IMG/VR virus record: IMGVR_UViG_3300037322_000293
Span: 1 to 30,530 of that record
Origin: a virus
Direction: 5' to 3' (one strand)
DNA length: 30,530 nt
The notes below the pieces were generated by a model. It was not told the DNA's origin. It did no database searches and saw only the letters and a list, made by a program, of their open reading frames with translations. Below, in pieces: positions 13,487 through 20,409 of the stretch (the stretch's first letter is position 1; each line of letters opens with the position of its first letter). The position numbers and the translations under genes are program-made.

Positions 13487-13749
13487 TGGACTTGGAGCAA
13501 TTTGAGGGGCAGGCCGCCCGGCTGGAATATTCGGACGGCGAACCCAGATTTCGCGCTGAAACAATCGCGGCGGCACATCAAGGTTATCGCAGGGGGGAGT
13601 TTCTGGATGCAATCGAGCGACGAGATTCTGAGGCGGCACAAAATCGCCGTGAAGCGGTGGCACGGCACAGTCAGGACGCGGTGCCCGGAGTGCAGCGACA
13701 TGAGGCGCAACAAGGTGGACCCCTGCCTGAGCGTGACGTTCAAGACTGA
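13483..13749 (+). CDS. Small hypothetical protein overlapping the primase zinc gene
   Basis: 88 residues. The first 43 (LEQFEGQAARLEYSDGEPRF, AAAHQGYRRGEFLDAI) look like a real helical protein; the rest overlaps the zinc-domain gene in another frame and is low-complexity. ATGA overlap with the DUF1376 stop supports the start. In relatives it may end earlier. Function unknown. Confidence 0.45.
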   Translation: MMDLEQFEGQAARLEYSDGEPRFRAETIAAAHQGYRRGEFLDAIERRDSEAAQNRREAVARHSQDAVPGVQRHEAQQGGPLPERDVQD

Positions 13750-14086
13750 TGGCGTAGTCTGGAAGTGCTGGCACTGTCCCTTTGAAGGAGGCGAATTTTA
13801 TGAGCGACGTGATGAAATGGCTTCAAGAGGTCCGCAAGCTGGACGCCGGGCTGTTGAAGGAAATGGCCGTTCGGGAAACGGCTCACAAGGGGATCGAGGG
13901 GCCAGCGGTGGCGTTTCCATACCTGCGGAACGGCAAGCCTTATGCGGGAAAATTTCGCGGGATAGCCAAGCGGAAGTCGGACGGAAGCGCGAATTTCAGG
14001 GCAACGCAAGGGGTGTCTCGGAGCCTTTACAACAGCGACGCGCTTTTGCGGGACACCGATCAGCCGATAATTCTGACAGAAGGTGA
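13607..14086 (+). CDS. Primase zinc-binding domain protein
   Basis: 159 codons from the ATG at 13607, which has GGGGGAG seven bases upstream. Residues 1-65 carry RCPECSDMRRNK and VWKCWHCPFEGG: two CxxC pairs, the zinc ribbon of T7-gp4-like primases, which reads the primer template. After about residue 65 the frame runs on for some 95 low-complexity residues over the start of the helicase gene, so the useful protein may be only the first part. The zinc and TOPRIM-helicase parts, one chain in T7, are here in two frames. Confidence 0.6.
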   Translation: MQSSDEILRRHKIAVKRWHGTVRTRCPECSDMRRNKVDPCLSVTFKTDGVVWKCWHCPFEGGEFYERRDEMASRGPQAGRRAVEGNGRSGNGSQGDRGASGGVSIPAERQALCGKISRDSQAEVGRKREFQGNARGVSEPLQQRRAFAGHRSADNSDRR

Positions 14087-15242
14087 GATTGACGCGCTGA
14101 CCGTCATGCAATGCGGCTTTCTGCGCGCTGTGTCTCTGCCTGATGGTTGGACGGAGCAGGGCAATAAAACTGAGGTGCTGGTAGAAGCCGAGGAAATGCT
14201 GCGCAAGTCGCCGTTCGTGGTGGTGGCCGGGGATAACGACAGCGCCGGGGAAAGCCTGCCGCGCGTTGTTGCCACAATCCTGACCGGGCATGACGTTCGC
14301 TACGTCCAGTGGCCGGAAGGCTGCAAGGATGCCAACGACGTTCTGATTGCCCACGGAGAAGGCGTTGTTGCAAAGTGCATTAATGAGGCGCGGCGGATCG
14401 ACCCACCGGGGGGCGTTATATCTGGCTTTTCGGACATGCCGCCCATGTCATCGCAGCGCGTAATGAAAATTCGGCAAGAACCATTTGACGAGGTGATCGC
14501 CTTGGAGATTGGGGAAACTTCGGTTTGGACTGGCCTGCCGGGCATGGGTAAATCAACGCTGGCTGTCTGGGTGGCCGATGAAATATCCAAGTCGGAAAAT
14601 GTGCGGGTTGGCATGATCGGGTTCGAAACTCATGCGTTTCGCATCCGCGACCAGTTGGCCCGGAGCCGCACGCACAAGCCCTGGAAAGACCTGTCGGACG
14701 GTGAGCGGGAAAAGGTGCTGGCAGACCTTGATCGGCGCTGGCGGCTGGTTCACACGTCGTCTGACGCACAACACCACCTTGGCTGGCTGCATCCCATGAT
14801 CAAGACGCTGGCGGTGCGGGATCGGTGCCGCCTGATCATCATAGATCCTTGGAACGAGTTGGAACACCTGCCCGAAAAGGGCGAAAGCATGACCAGCTAC
14901 ATCAACTTTGCGATCAAAACCATTCGCAGTTGGGCCAAGGCGCTTGAAGTTCACATCGTTGTGGTTGCGCATCCTGCCAAGATGAAAACCGATGGGCGGC
15001 CCCGGCCCCCGACAGGATACGACATTGCCGACAGCGCGGCGTTTTTCAACAAGCCCGGCTTGGGGATCACGATTCACGCGGGGGAACAGCCGGGGGAGGT
15101 GCAGATCATCAACTGGAAAACCCGCGATCGGTTGCTTTACGGGACAGCGCCACAGCGCATTACTGTCGAGTATGCAGCGGCTTGGGGTTGCTACAGGCGG
15201 TGCGGCGTTGTCGCGCATCAAGCCGACATGGAGGGCTTTTAG
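13800..15242 (+). CDS. TOPRIM primase-helicase (T7 gp4-like, no zinc domain)
   Basis: 480 residues. TOPRIM domain: LTEGEIDAL with Glu94 and VVAGDNDSAG with Asp145/Asp147. RecA-type helicase: Walker A TGLPGMGKST (Lys251), GMIGFETH, Walker B LIIIDPWNEL, and VVVAHPAKM as the H3 region. It would unwind the phage fork 5'-to-3' and make primers with the zinc protein encoded just upstream. Start at 13800 follows AAGGAGG by eight bases. Close to full family length without the zinc ribbon. Confidence 0.88.
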   Translation: MSDVMKWLQEVRKLDAGLLKEMAVRETAHKGIEGPAVAFPYLRNGKPYAGKFRGIAKRKSDGSANFRATQGVSRSLYNSDALLRDTDQPIILTEGEIDALTVMQCGFLRAVSLPDGWTEQGNKTEVLVEAEEMLRKSPFVVVAGDNDSAGESLPRVVATILTGHDVRYVQWPEGCKDANDVLIAHGEGVVAKCINEARRIDPPGGVISGFSDMPPMSSQRVMKIRQEPFDEVIALEIGETSVWTGLPGMGKSTLAVWVADEISKSENVRVGMIGFETHAFRIRDQLARSRTHKPWKDLSDGEREKVLADLDRRWRLVHTSSDAQHHLGWLHPMIKTLAVRDRCRLIIIDPWNELEHLPEKGESMTSYINFAIKTIRSWAKALEVHIVVVAHPAKMKTDGRPRPPTGYDIADSAAFFNKPGLGITIHAGEQPGEVQIINWKTRDRLLYGTAPQRITVEYAAAWGCYRRCGVVAHQADMEGF

Positions 15243-15736
15243 TGAAAATCACAACCGAGTTCATGCGCGCCGTGCAAGAGGCTGGCTGGATCATTCAGCA
15301 CGCTACAGACGACTCGGTTGTGACTGTGTGCCCAAGGGTCGGCTGCGGCATCCGCAAGCTGTTCAAGCCCAGCCGGCGCATCCTGCCTACATGTCAGACC
15401 GGCCCCGATCTGGCCGAACATGCGATGGAAAGTTTTGATAGCACGCTGGCCTTCCTGATCAGCCGTCGCCTCGATTTGGGCCTTAACATCGCAGAAACAG
15501 AGGAATCCATCGGTCTGACAAAGGATCACCTTGCAAAGGTCGAATCCAAGGCCAGAGTCCCAAACATCAACACCTTCATGGAGTTGGCCCAGGCTCTAGG
15601 ATATCAAATTGTTCTTCGTCCAGTTGGTCTGCCTCGTCTGACGCTTCGGACGGTTGCGCAGACTCGATCGGAGGCGGTGGCGCGTCTGAAACGCCGGAAA
15701 GCCGAGCAATCCGTTGCAGTGTCCGCGTTGCGTTGA
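15242..15736 (+). CDS. XRE-family regulator with N-terminal cysteine knuckle
   Basis: 164 residues from GTG 15242, which overlaps the helicase TAG by one base and has GGAGGG upstream. Residues about 25-50 hold CPRVGCGIRKLF...TC, possibly zinc-binding. Residues about 65-120 are an XRE helix-turn-helix (LISRRLDLGLNIAETEESIG, LTKDHLAKVESKARVP). A basic tail follows (RLKRRKAEQ). Last gene of the rightward early operon, so a regulator of late genes is plausible. Its last 161 bases overlap the opposite-strand gene. Confidence 0.65.
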   Translation: MKITTEFMRAVQEAGWIIQHATDDSVVTVCPRVGCGIRKLFKPSRRILPTCQTGPDLAEHAMESFDSTLAFLISRRLDLGLNIAETEESIGLTKDHLAKVESKARVPNINTFMELAQALGYQIVLRPVGLPRLTLRTVAQTRSEAVARLKRRKAEQSVAVSALR

Positions 15737-16022
15737 GCAAGCCCTCTGCGGCCCGTTGCAGTTGGTCGGGCAGATCGTGCCAGTCCTGCATGATGCGTTC
15801 GGCCTTGGCCTCGCTGTTGATCCACTGGTCGAGCGTGAACAGGACCGCGAAGGGCACGTTGCTTTCACGTTTCCAGCGAAAATAGGTCTGGCGCGACACG
15901 TCGAAGTCCGCGGCGAACACCTCGGCGGTGAGGCGGCGGCCATAGAACGCGGCGCAAAGGCTTTCGAACAGTTTTGTTCGCGCCTCGGGTTTCATCGCGT
16001 GCAGGGTTTCAGGTTTCAGCAT
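15576..16022 (-). CDS. HTH-like protein with acidic tail
   Basis: 148 residues. The middle holds TAEVFAADFDVSRQTYFRWK, a helix-turn-helix-like segment (residues 32-51), then a helical part; the last 45 are Pro/Glu/Asp-rich. It ends the leftward accessory block. Its C-terminal 53 codons overlap the converging XRE gene on the other strand. GAGAAAAG precedes the ATG, and GAGAGGAT lies about 40 bases upstream. The gap 16023-16153 holds no gene. Likely DNA-binding; target unknown. Confidence 0.55.
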   Translation of the reverse strand: MLKPETLHAMKPEARTKLFESLCAAFYGRRLTAEVFAADFDVSRQTYFRWKRESNVPFAVLFTLDQWINSEAKAERIMQDWHDLPDQLQRAAEGLLNATRTLQRIARLSGVSDAPPPPIESAQPSEASDEADQLDEEQFDILEPGPTP

Positions 16023-16153
16023 GGCTTTTCTCCGTTCGTGTGGTAGTTCTGCGCGGCTCGATCCTCTCGGGTGGCCGCAAGGTCTGGGGCGGCTGGTGTG
16101 GTGCCGGTCGCCCCGTTGGGTTCAGGTGCCCAAAGTTGCCCCGAACAGTTTTG

Positions 16154-16465
16154 CTAGAACAGGCTCATTTGCGCGGCGCCAGTTTTGCTGGGCTTGCCCT
16201 CGGCGGCCGGCACGAATGACAGTTGGATTCCTGCCGGGGTCAGTTCCTCGCGGTAGGGGGTGGAAAGTGCCGCGTGCGCCGCGTCCGAAAGCGCCTGGCA
16301 TCGTGCGGCCTTCGCGGTAAGTTCCGCCACCCTGTGCGCTGAGCCCCTTTCCCTGATGCGGCGCTCCTTCGCGGCCTGCACCAAGATCTGCGCGGCAATG
16401 CTGGCATATCCGACAACGGCGGCCCTGATCTGGTCTGCGGTCATGTCTGCGAATTGGTTGGTCAT
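16154..16465 (-). CDS. Hypothetical helical protein
   Basis: 103 residues, Ala-rich and helical: MTADQIRAAVVGYASIAAQI near the start, then AKERRIRERG and AELTAKAARC. The end is KTGAAQMSLF; a final SLF/QMSLF-type end resembles a sliding-clamp-binding peptide, though the consensus (QxxLF) is met only as QMSLF, which does fit. The TGA of the upstream gene lies one base before its ATG (TGACATG). Function unknown. Confidence 0.5.
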   Translation of the reverse strand: MTNQFADMTADQIRAAVVGYASIAAQILVQAAKERRIRERGSAHRVAELTAKAARCQALSDAAHAALSTPYREELTPAGIQLSFVPAAEGKPSKTGAAQMSLF

Positions 16466-16466
16466 G

Positions 16467-16751
16467 TCAGTGGTCCCAGTGTGCGCGGCCATAGCGTTTC
16501 CCCTCAATCAAGATGCGGTCGCCCGCGTCAATCGGGACCGGGACCGACACAAGCCCGCCTGTGTCGGCGACCTGATAAACCATTGCAGAATGGTCGCCGC
16601 GAAAGCCGATGATCTGGAATCGCCAAATCTTTGAGCCATCTTCGCGGCTCTGGAACCAGCCGCGCCAGTTGCGCGCCGTCCATGCGCCATCGCGCCAAGT
16701 CGCCCCGTGCTTTGATCTGTCGATCAGGTCAGAGAATAGTGTGTCGGTCAT
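16467..16751 (-). CDS. Hypothetical beta-rich phage protein
   Basis: 94 residues, Trp-rich: SKHGATWRDGAWTARNWRGW and KIWRFQIIGFRGDHSAMVYQ, then YGRAHWDH at the end. No named domain; probably a small beta-barrel. ATG at 16751 overlaps the upstream TGA (ATGA). Upstream in-frame codons are a shadow of the neighbouring gene. Function unknown. Confidence 0.5.
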   Translation of the reverse strand: MTDTLFSDLIDRSKHGATWRDGAWTARNWRGWFQSREDGSKIWRFQIIGFRGDHSAMVYQVADTGGLVSVPVPIDAGDRILIEGKRYGRAHWDH

Positions 16752-16951
16752 GCCGCAACCTCGAAATAAAAGCGGCTTTTGCGGCGCTGGACCTGCACCC
16801 CGTCCAGCCTTTCCAAGCCGTGCGCCCAGTGGACAGCCCAAAGGCCATTTTTGACCGGGATCAAGGTTTTGCTCTCGCCGCAATAAAACCGCGCTATGCA
16901 ATCTTGGATCGCGTCGAGCGTGGCGGCGGATGCGTAAACGGTGGGCTTCAT
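16748..16951 (-). CDS. Small hypothetical phage protein
   Basis: 67 residues: a helix (ATLDAIQDCIARFYCGESK) followed by strands (GLWAVHWAHG, VQVQRRKSRFYFEV). No recognised family. The ATG follows a GAGAGGAT leader at about 10 bases, the same leader used by several genes of this block, and its stop overlaps the next start as ATGA. Confidence 0.5.
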   Translation of the reverse strand: MKPTVYASAATLDAIQDCIARFYCGESKTLIPVKNGLWAVHWAHGLERLDGVQVQRRKSRFYFEVAA

Positions 16952-17036
16952 GGTGTGGTCTATCCTCTCTCTGTGCCTCTCTCGCTGCCGTAGCTGCGCA
17001 AGGCGTGGGGTCTGTCATGTTTCGGGCGTGTGGGTG

Positions 17037-17062
17037 GCAGGGCAAGCCTTAACCTGCCCTGC
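17037..17062. repeat. Intergenic GC hairpin
   Basis: GCAGGGC (17037-17043) pairs with GCCCTGC (17056-17062) across 12 bases. It sits between the stop of the 27-residue gene and the next gene of the block. There is no T-tract, so it is more likely an mRNA stability or processing element than a terminator. One of five such structures in the block. Confidence 0.55.
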
Positions 17063-17070
17063 GCAGCGTT

Positions 17071-17154
17071 CTAGGGCGTGATCCAAGCTAGGGCGATAAC
17101 GGTCGCAAACAGGGCGGCAACGCATAGCAGATCAAGCAGGGCGCGGCGGATCAT
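17071..17154 (-). CDS. 27-residue single-span membrane peptide
   Basis: Reads MIRRALLDLLCVAALFATVI then ALAWITP. Two arginines followed by about 20 hydrophobic residues make a clear N-in single span. GAGAGGAAAAACC directly precedes the ATG, matching the block's leader. Small membrane peptides in phage accessory regions can act in exclusion or lysis control; no function can be read here. In the gap 17155-17243 only hairpins and GGTGTG repeats are seen. Confidence 0.6.
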   Translation of the reverse strand: MIRRALLDLLCVAALFATVIALAWITP

Positions 17155-17212
17155 GGTTTTTCCTCTCGTGGTGTGCCGGTGTGGTGTGCCGGGTCATGCG
17201 TGGCGCATGGTG

Positions 17213-17234
17213 GCAGGGGCCGGGTAGCCCCTGC
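17213..17234. repeat. Intergenic GC hairpin
   Basis: GCAGGGGC (17213-17220) pairs with GCCCCTGC (17227-17234) around CGGGTA, directly after the stop of the DUF4942-methyltransferase gene. A second small one, CATGCG-TGG-CGCATG, lies at 17195-17209. No T-tract. Confidence 0.6.
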
Positions 17235-17243
17235 TGCAATGCG

Positions 17244-18653
17244 TCAAGCGGCGAAAAACGTCGCTATTCCGGTGTTTATGTTCGTGCCGCTCTCGCTGAA
17301 TGAGCCAACCGGCAAATCTCGCCACTTGTCCTGGCCGTAGCGTTCAACCGTGACAAAGCCGTGATCTGTCAAGGCGGTGATGGGCAGGATTGCCAGCAAC
17401 GTGCCTCCGGGCTTCAAAAACTTGCGCGCGTGTTCAACGTGCTGTTGATAGTGCTTTCCGTAGAAGGGCGGATTCATCAAAACAAAGTCAAAATCCGCCT
17501 TCGGGGTCACTTGCAGAAAGTTTGCCTCGTGAACGCTGTAGCCTTTTGCTTTTGCCTCGGCCGCGCGCTTCTGGTCATACTCAACGCCGCACACGCGCAC
17601 TTCTAGCCGGTTCTTGATGGCGTGGCGGCGCAAGGCGTCCAGAATTGCCCCATCGCCGCAAGACGGCTCTAGCACTCGCGCGCCGTCGCGGATTCCCGCT
17701 TGCGACACCAGCATATCGGCAACGCTGGCCGGTGTGCGGTAAAATTGCAGGTCTTTGGCAATGGCGGAGCCTGCGGCCTTTGCTGGCCGTTCCTCGGGGC
17801 AGTCGGGCAACACGTCGCCATAGTATTCGCGCAACGCTTCGTTAACCGCCGCCAGCATGTCAGGCCCAAAGAATAAATGACCGTTGCCGTTCGCAAAACG
17901 CTTGAGCCACAAATCGCCCAAGACGCCCGGCATGGTGCCGCCTAAAACCTCCTTAGAATATCCGATCTTCTCGCCAAGGTTCACCATTGGCTGCAAAACC
18001 TCCTGCAACCGTCCATCGCCGCGAAGGGCGCTTTCCAGCATTGCCGAAACCTGCCCATGGGTCGGGCGCTTAACGCCCAGATAGACGGCCAGGGCGTTCA
18101 GTATGTCAACAAGCTGACTAGTGCCCCTGCCGCAATAGCCCCGGCTCGTGACGCTGTTCAAGATGATCCGCTTGGGCAGGCCTTTGACGCCTATTTTCAT
18201 TCGGTCATGCGATTTGAAAGCCATATCCAGCGCGCCGAACGCCTCGGCCAGCCCCCGCAGAATGTGGCCGCGGGGGTCTGCGATATACTGGCCGAAAGTG
18301 GCTGCGATATTGTCGAGGGTGAAGGGGGCCGGGTTTTTCAGCGCCAGGTCAAAGCGGCTGCGATCAGATGCCGGGGCGATCTTGTCGAGTTGCAGGCCGG
18401 TGTAAACGTGCTTCCATGCCGATTCCAGCAAGTTCGCGCGCAAGTGCTGCTCTGACAGGCTGGGCGTGTATCGCTCAAAAACCTGCCGCGCGTAGGTGCC
18501 GCCAATCGTTGCGCCCATTTCCGCCGCCGTGCAGGCCGCCTTAAACCCTTCCACAGTTGCAGGGATTGCCGCCGTCTTTTCATCGTATTCCGCGACAATA
18601 TCGCTCAAGCGGCGCAGGGTGGCGGGCAGGTTGTGGGGTGTGTCGTCAAGCAT
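17244..18653 (-). CDS. DUF4942-methyltransferase fusion
   Basis: 469 residues. N-terminal about 280 residues match the DUF4942 pattern (RFDLALKNPAPFTLDNIAAT, then ALDMAFKSHDRMKIG, GLPKRIILNSV). The C-terminal domain is an N6-adenine-type methyltransferase: FYRTPASVADMLV, motif I VLEPSCGDG (327-335), GVEYD acidic loop, NPPF (394-397). It would bind and methylate adenine in DNA, the third methylase of this phage; the DUF4942 part may give targeting. Preceded by GGGAGC. Confidence 0.82.
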   Translation of the reverse strand: MLDDTPHNLPATLRRLSDIVAEYDEKTAAIPATVEGFKAACTAAEMGATIGGTYARQVFERYTPSLSEQHLRANLLESAWKHVYTGLQLDKIAPASDRSRFDLALKNPAPFTLDNIAATFGQYIADPRGHILRGLAEAFGALDMAFKSHDRMKIGVKGLPKRIILNSVTSRGYCGRGTSQLVDILNALAVYLGVKRPTHGQVSAMLESALRGDGRLQEVLQPMVNLGEKIGYSKEVLGGTMPGVLGDLWLKRFANGNGHLFFGPDMLAAVNEALREYYGDVLPDCPEERPAKAAGSAIAKDLQFYRTPASVADMLVSQAGIRDGARVLEPSCGDGAILDALRRHAIKNRLEVRVCGVEYDQKRAAEAKAKGYSVHEANFLQVTPKADFDFVLMNPPFYGKHYQQHVEHARKFLKPGGTLLAILPITALTDHGFVTVERYGQDKWRDLPVGSFSESGTNINTGIATFFAA

Positions 18654-18665
18654 GGCTTTTGCTCC

Positions 18666-19037
18666 CTATGCAACGATGTGTGAAAAAAGGTTCTGAATGG
18701 CCTTCCAGTCGGGTTTGCCATCGGCCAGCGCAATCACGGCGATAGCGTCAAGTTTTTCCTCAACGGTCGCTTTCCAGTTCGCCGCGATCTTGGGCGAGGG
18801 CTTGCGCGGCATGTCGGCAATGTGCACCTGGCCGTTGTGATCGTTCAGCAGGTCATAGGAATGACCGAAAGTTGTGTGCAGCGTCCGATAGATCGAAAGT
18901 TTCAAGCCACGGCGCCGCGCGTCCTTGTGGTAGGACATTTTGACCTCAAGCATAGGCTCGCCCGGATCGCTTGCCAGCATGTCGGACAACAGGGCGCGGT
19001 CTATGGGGCGCGCGTGATCAATGATATAATCGGCCAT
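18666..19037 (-). CDS. Hypothetical protein
   Basis: 123 residues, no family I know. Seen: DYIIDHARPIDRALLSDMLA, MLEVKMSYHKDARRRGLKLS and a helical end with AVIALADGKPDWKAIQNLF. The ATG follows GAGAGGATCTTAGACC, the block's leader. It lies 12 bases upstream of the DUF4942-methyltransferase gene, so both are probably on one transcript. Confidence 0.5.
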   Translation of the reverse strand: MADYIIDHARPIDRALLSDMLASDPGEPMLEVKMSYHKDARRRGLKLSIYRTLHTTFGHSYDLLNDHNGQVHIADMPRKPSPKIAANWKATVEEKLDAIAVIALADGKPDWKAIQNLFSHIVA

Positions 19038-19099
19038 GGTCTAAGATCCTCTCAAGTGTTGCGCTGTGTGGTGTGCAGCGTTGGCGACGTGCCACTGAT

Positions 19100-19125
19100 C
19101 CAGCCCCGCAAGGCTGGACTGCGGG
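19100..19125. repeat. Intergenic GC hairpin
   Basis: CCCGCA (19105-19110) with TGCGGG (19120-19125), or alternatively CCAGCC (19100-19105) with GGCTGG (19112-19117). It lies just after the stop of the 19130-19360 gene, the same position as the other hairpins in the block. Confidence 0.45.
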
Positions 19126-19129
19126 AACG

Positions 19130-19360
19130 TCAAGCGGGCAATAGTGCGTCCAAGTCTGCAAACTCGCCAAAGCGGATCGAGAAGCCGGAAGCCATCGCCC
19201 AACGCGCAAAGGCCGGACCCTCGGACCCCCATAGCCCCGCATCTTGCGAAGGGTCTTGACCCATGCCGCGCAGCACGTCGCGCGCGCGGTCGGTCAGTGG
19301 CCGGATGAATGTCATCGCGGGGGTTTCAACATGCAGGAAGTCAGGGGCTGCATAGGTCAT
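19130..19360 (-). CDS. Hypothetical protein
   Basis: 76 residues: PAMTFIRPLTDRARDVLRGM, then a GLWGSEGPAFARWAMASGFS segment, ending FADLDALLPA. No recognised family. ATG follows GAGAGGATCACCAC. Flanked by GC hairpins on both sides, as one unit of the block's cassette pattern. Confidence 0.5.
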   Translation of the reverse strand: MTYAAPDFLHVETPAMTFIRPLTDRARDVLRGMGQDPSQDAGLWGSEGPAFARWAMASGFSIRFGEFADLDALLPA

Positions 19361-19385
19361 GTGGTGATCCTCTCAAGGGGGTGGT

Positions 19386-19404
19386 CCTGCCCGCGTGGGG
19401 CAGG
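19386..19404. repeat. Intergenic CCTGCC-type hairpin
   Basis: CCTGCCC (19386-19392) pairs with GGGCAGG (19398-19404) around five bases, just after the stop of the Ala-repeat gene. It is nearly the same as the hairpin at 20018-20038. Confidence 0.6.
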
Positions 19405-19412
19405 CGGGGGGG

Positions 19413-19994
19413 TTAGGCGGCGGCAATCAGCGCAAGCAGCGTGTCGCGCTGCCGAAGTCGGGCACCGGCATGGGCGGCATAGTCGGCGGCGGCACCGGCG
19501 GCACGGGCGGCATCGGCGGCATAGGCGGCATAGGCGGCGGCACCGGCATCGGCGGCGGTAGTCCATTCTTGTCCGTTGGCTAGCATATCCATGCCCAAGA
19601 TAACCGGATCAATTGCTGCCTGCACCGCGTCTGTCGTGGGGGGCAGTGCTCGCAATTCAGCCGCCAGAAACGCCCACACCACACGGCTCAAGTCCTTGCC
19701 GTCGCGGTCAACAGCATCAGGCAACGCGGCAAAAAACGCCTTACCCTCTTGAGCAGGCAGTGCCTCAAATATATTTTCAGCAATGCGCAGCAATGCAACG
19801 GGCAGGCCAAACCGCTCATATGCGAATTCAGGGCGGCTATGATGCGTCAAGCATCCGATAAAACAGCCTTTTCCGCCAACGTCGTTTTCTCCGGGTTTCC
19901 AATACGATCCGAAGCTGCGCACCAGAGAATCGGCGGCGATATGCGCAGAAACCTCGGCGCGTAGAATGTCGGTGTTGCGAGTTAAGATGGTCAT
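19413..19994 (-). CDS. Ala-repeat phage protein
   Basis: 193 residues. N-terminal part has SYWKPGENDVGGKGCFIGCL and HHSRPEFAYERFGLP; the C-terminal part is an Ala/Tyr/Asp tandem helix (AADAGAAAYAAYAADAARAA) ending RQRDTLLALIAAA. This layout, a GCxxGC segment plus Ala repeats of variable number, recurs in phage and plasmid proteins of unknown role. The repeat is GGC/GCC-rich at DNA level and likely length-variable. Start at 19994 follows AGGAGA. Confidence 0.6.
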   Translation of the reverse strand: MTILTRNTDILRAEVSAHIAADSLVRSFGSYWKPGENDVGGKGCFIGCLTHHSRPEFAYERFGLPVALLRIAENIFEALPAQEGKAFFAALPDAVDRDGKDLSRVVWAFLAAELRALPPTTDAVQAAIDPVILGMDMLANGQEWTTAADAGAAAYAAYAADAARAAGAAADYAAHAGARLRQRDTLLALIAAA

Positions 19995-20017
19995 GTTCGT
20001 ATCTCCTGTGTGGGTGA

Positions 20018-20038
20018 GCCTGCCTGTGTGGGGCAGGC
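20018..20038. repeat. Intergenic CCTGCC-type hairpin
   Basis: GCCTGCC (20018-20024) pairs with GGCAGGC (20032-20038) around TGTGTGG, between the stop of the 20048-20245 gene and the start of the Ala-repeat gene. Confidence 0.6.
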
Positions 20039-20047
20039 GCTGGGGGT

Positions 20048-20245
20048 TCAGTCGCAGATGCAGAGAAGTGCGCACGCTTCACGGGTGCTTGCGGCGCGCG
20101 CCTTTTTCACGATTTCCGCATAGTCGGCAAAGGGCAGGGCGTTCAGCGCGTCCTCGATCGCGTTCCAGTGCTCGACGTGGTTCCGGCTGAATTGGGTGAA
20201 TGACAGACACAGGCGCATTGCGGTGCAGGCTTCGCGGTAGGTCAT
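20048..20245 (-). CDS. First gene of the accessory block, hypothetical
   Basis: 65 residues, helical: YREACTAMRLCLSFTQFSRN, NAIEDALNALPFADYAEIVK, then a Cys-rich end. No known family. The ATG follows GAGAGGATACCCCG. The operator palindrome at 20289-20302 lies about 45 bases upstream, so this gene and those below it may be under repressor control. Confidence 0.5.
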   Translation of the reverse strand: MTYREACTAMRLCLSFTQFSRNHVEHWNAIEDALNALPFADYAEIVKKARAASTREACALLCICD

Positions 20246-20288
20246 CGGGGTATCCTCTCGGGGGCTGGGTGGATCACCTGACCCACTA

Positions 20289-20302
20289 GTGCAGATTGGC
20301 AC
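20289..20302. promoter_or_regulatory. Distant copy of the repressor operator
   Basis: GTGCAGATTGGCAC matches GTGC-N6-GCAC of the immunity region. It lies in the divergent gap 20246-20409 between the accessory block and the terminase genes; a further half-site CGGCACT is at 20340-20346. It could control one or both directions. No promoter hexamers are convincing here. Confidence 0.5.
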
Positions 20303-20409
20303 AAGGCTGGAACCGTGTAAACCCCTGATAGTTTCATATCGGCACTATCTCGCATTAAATCTCACCTCGTGCATTGGCCAGGGCGCTGCATCGCGGGAAT
20401 GCTGCACAT

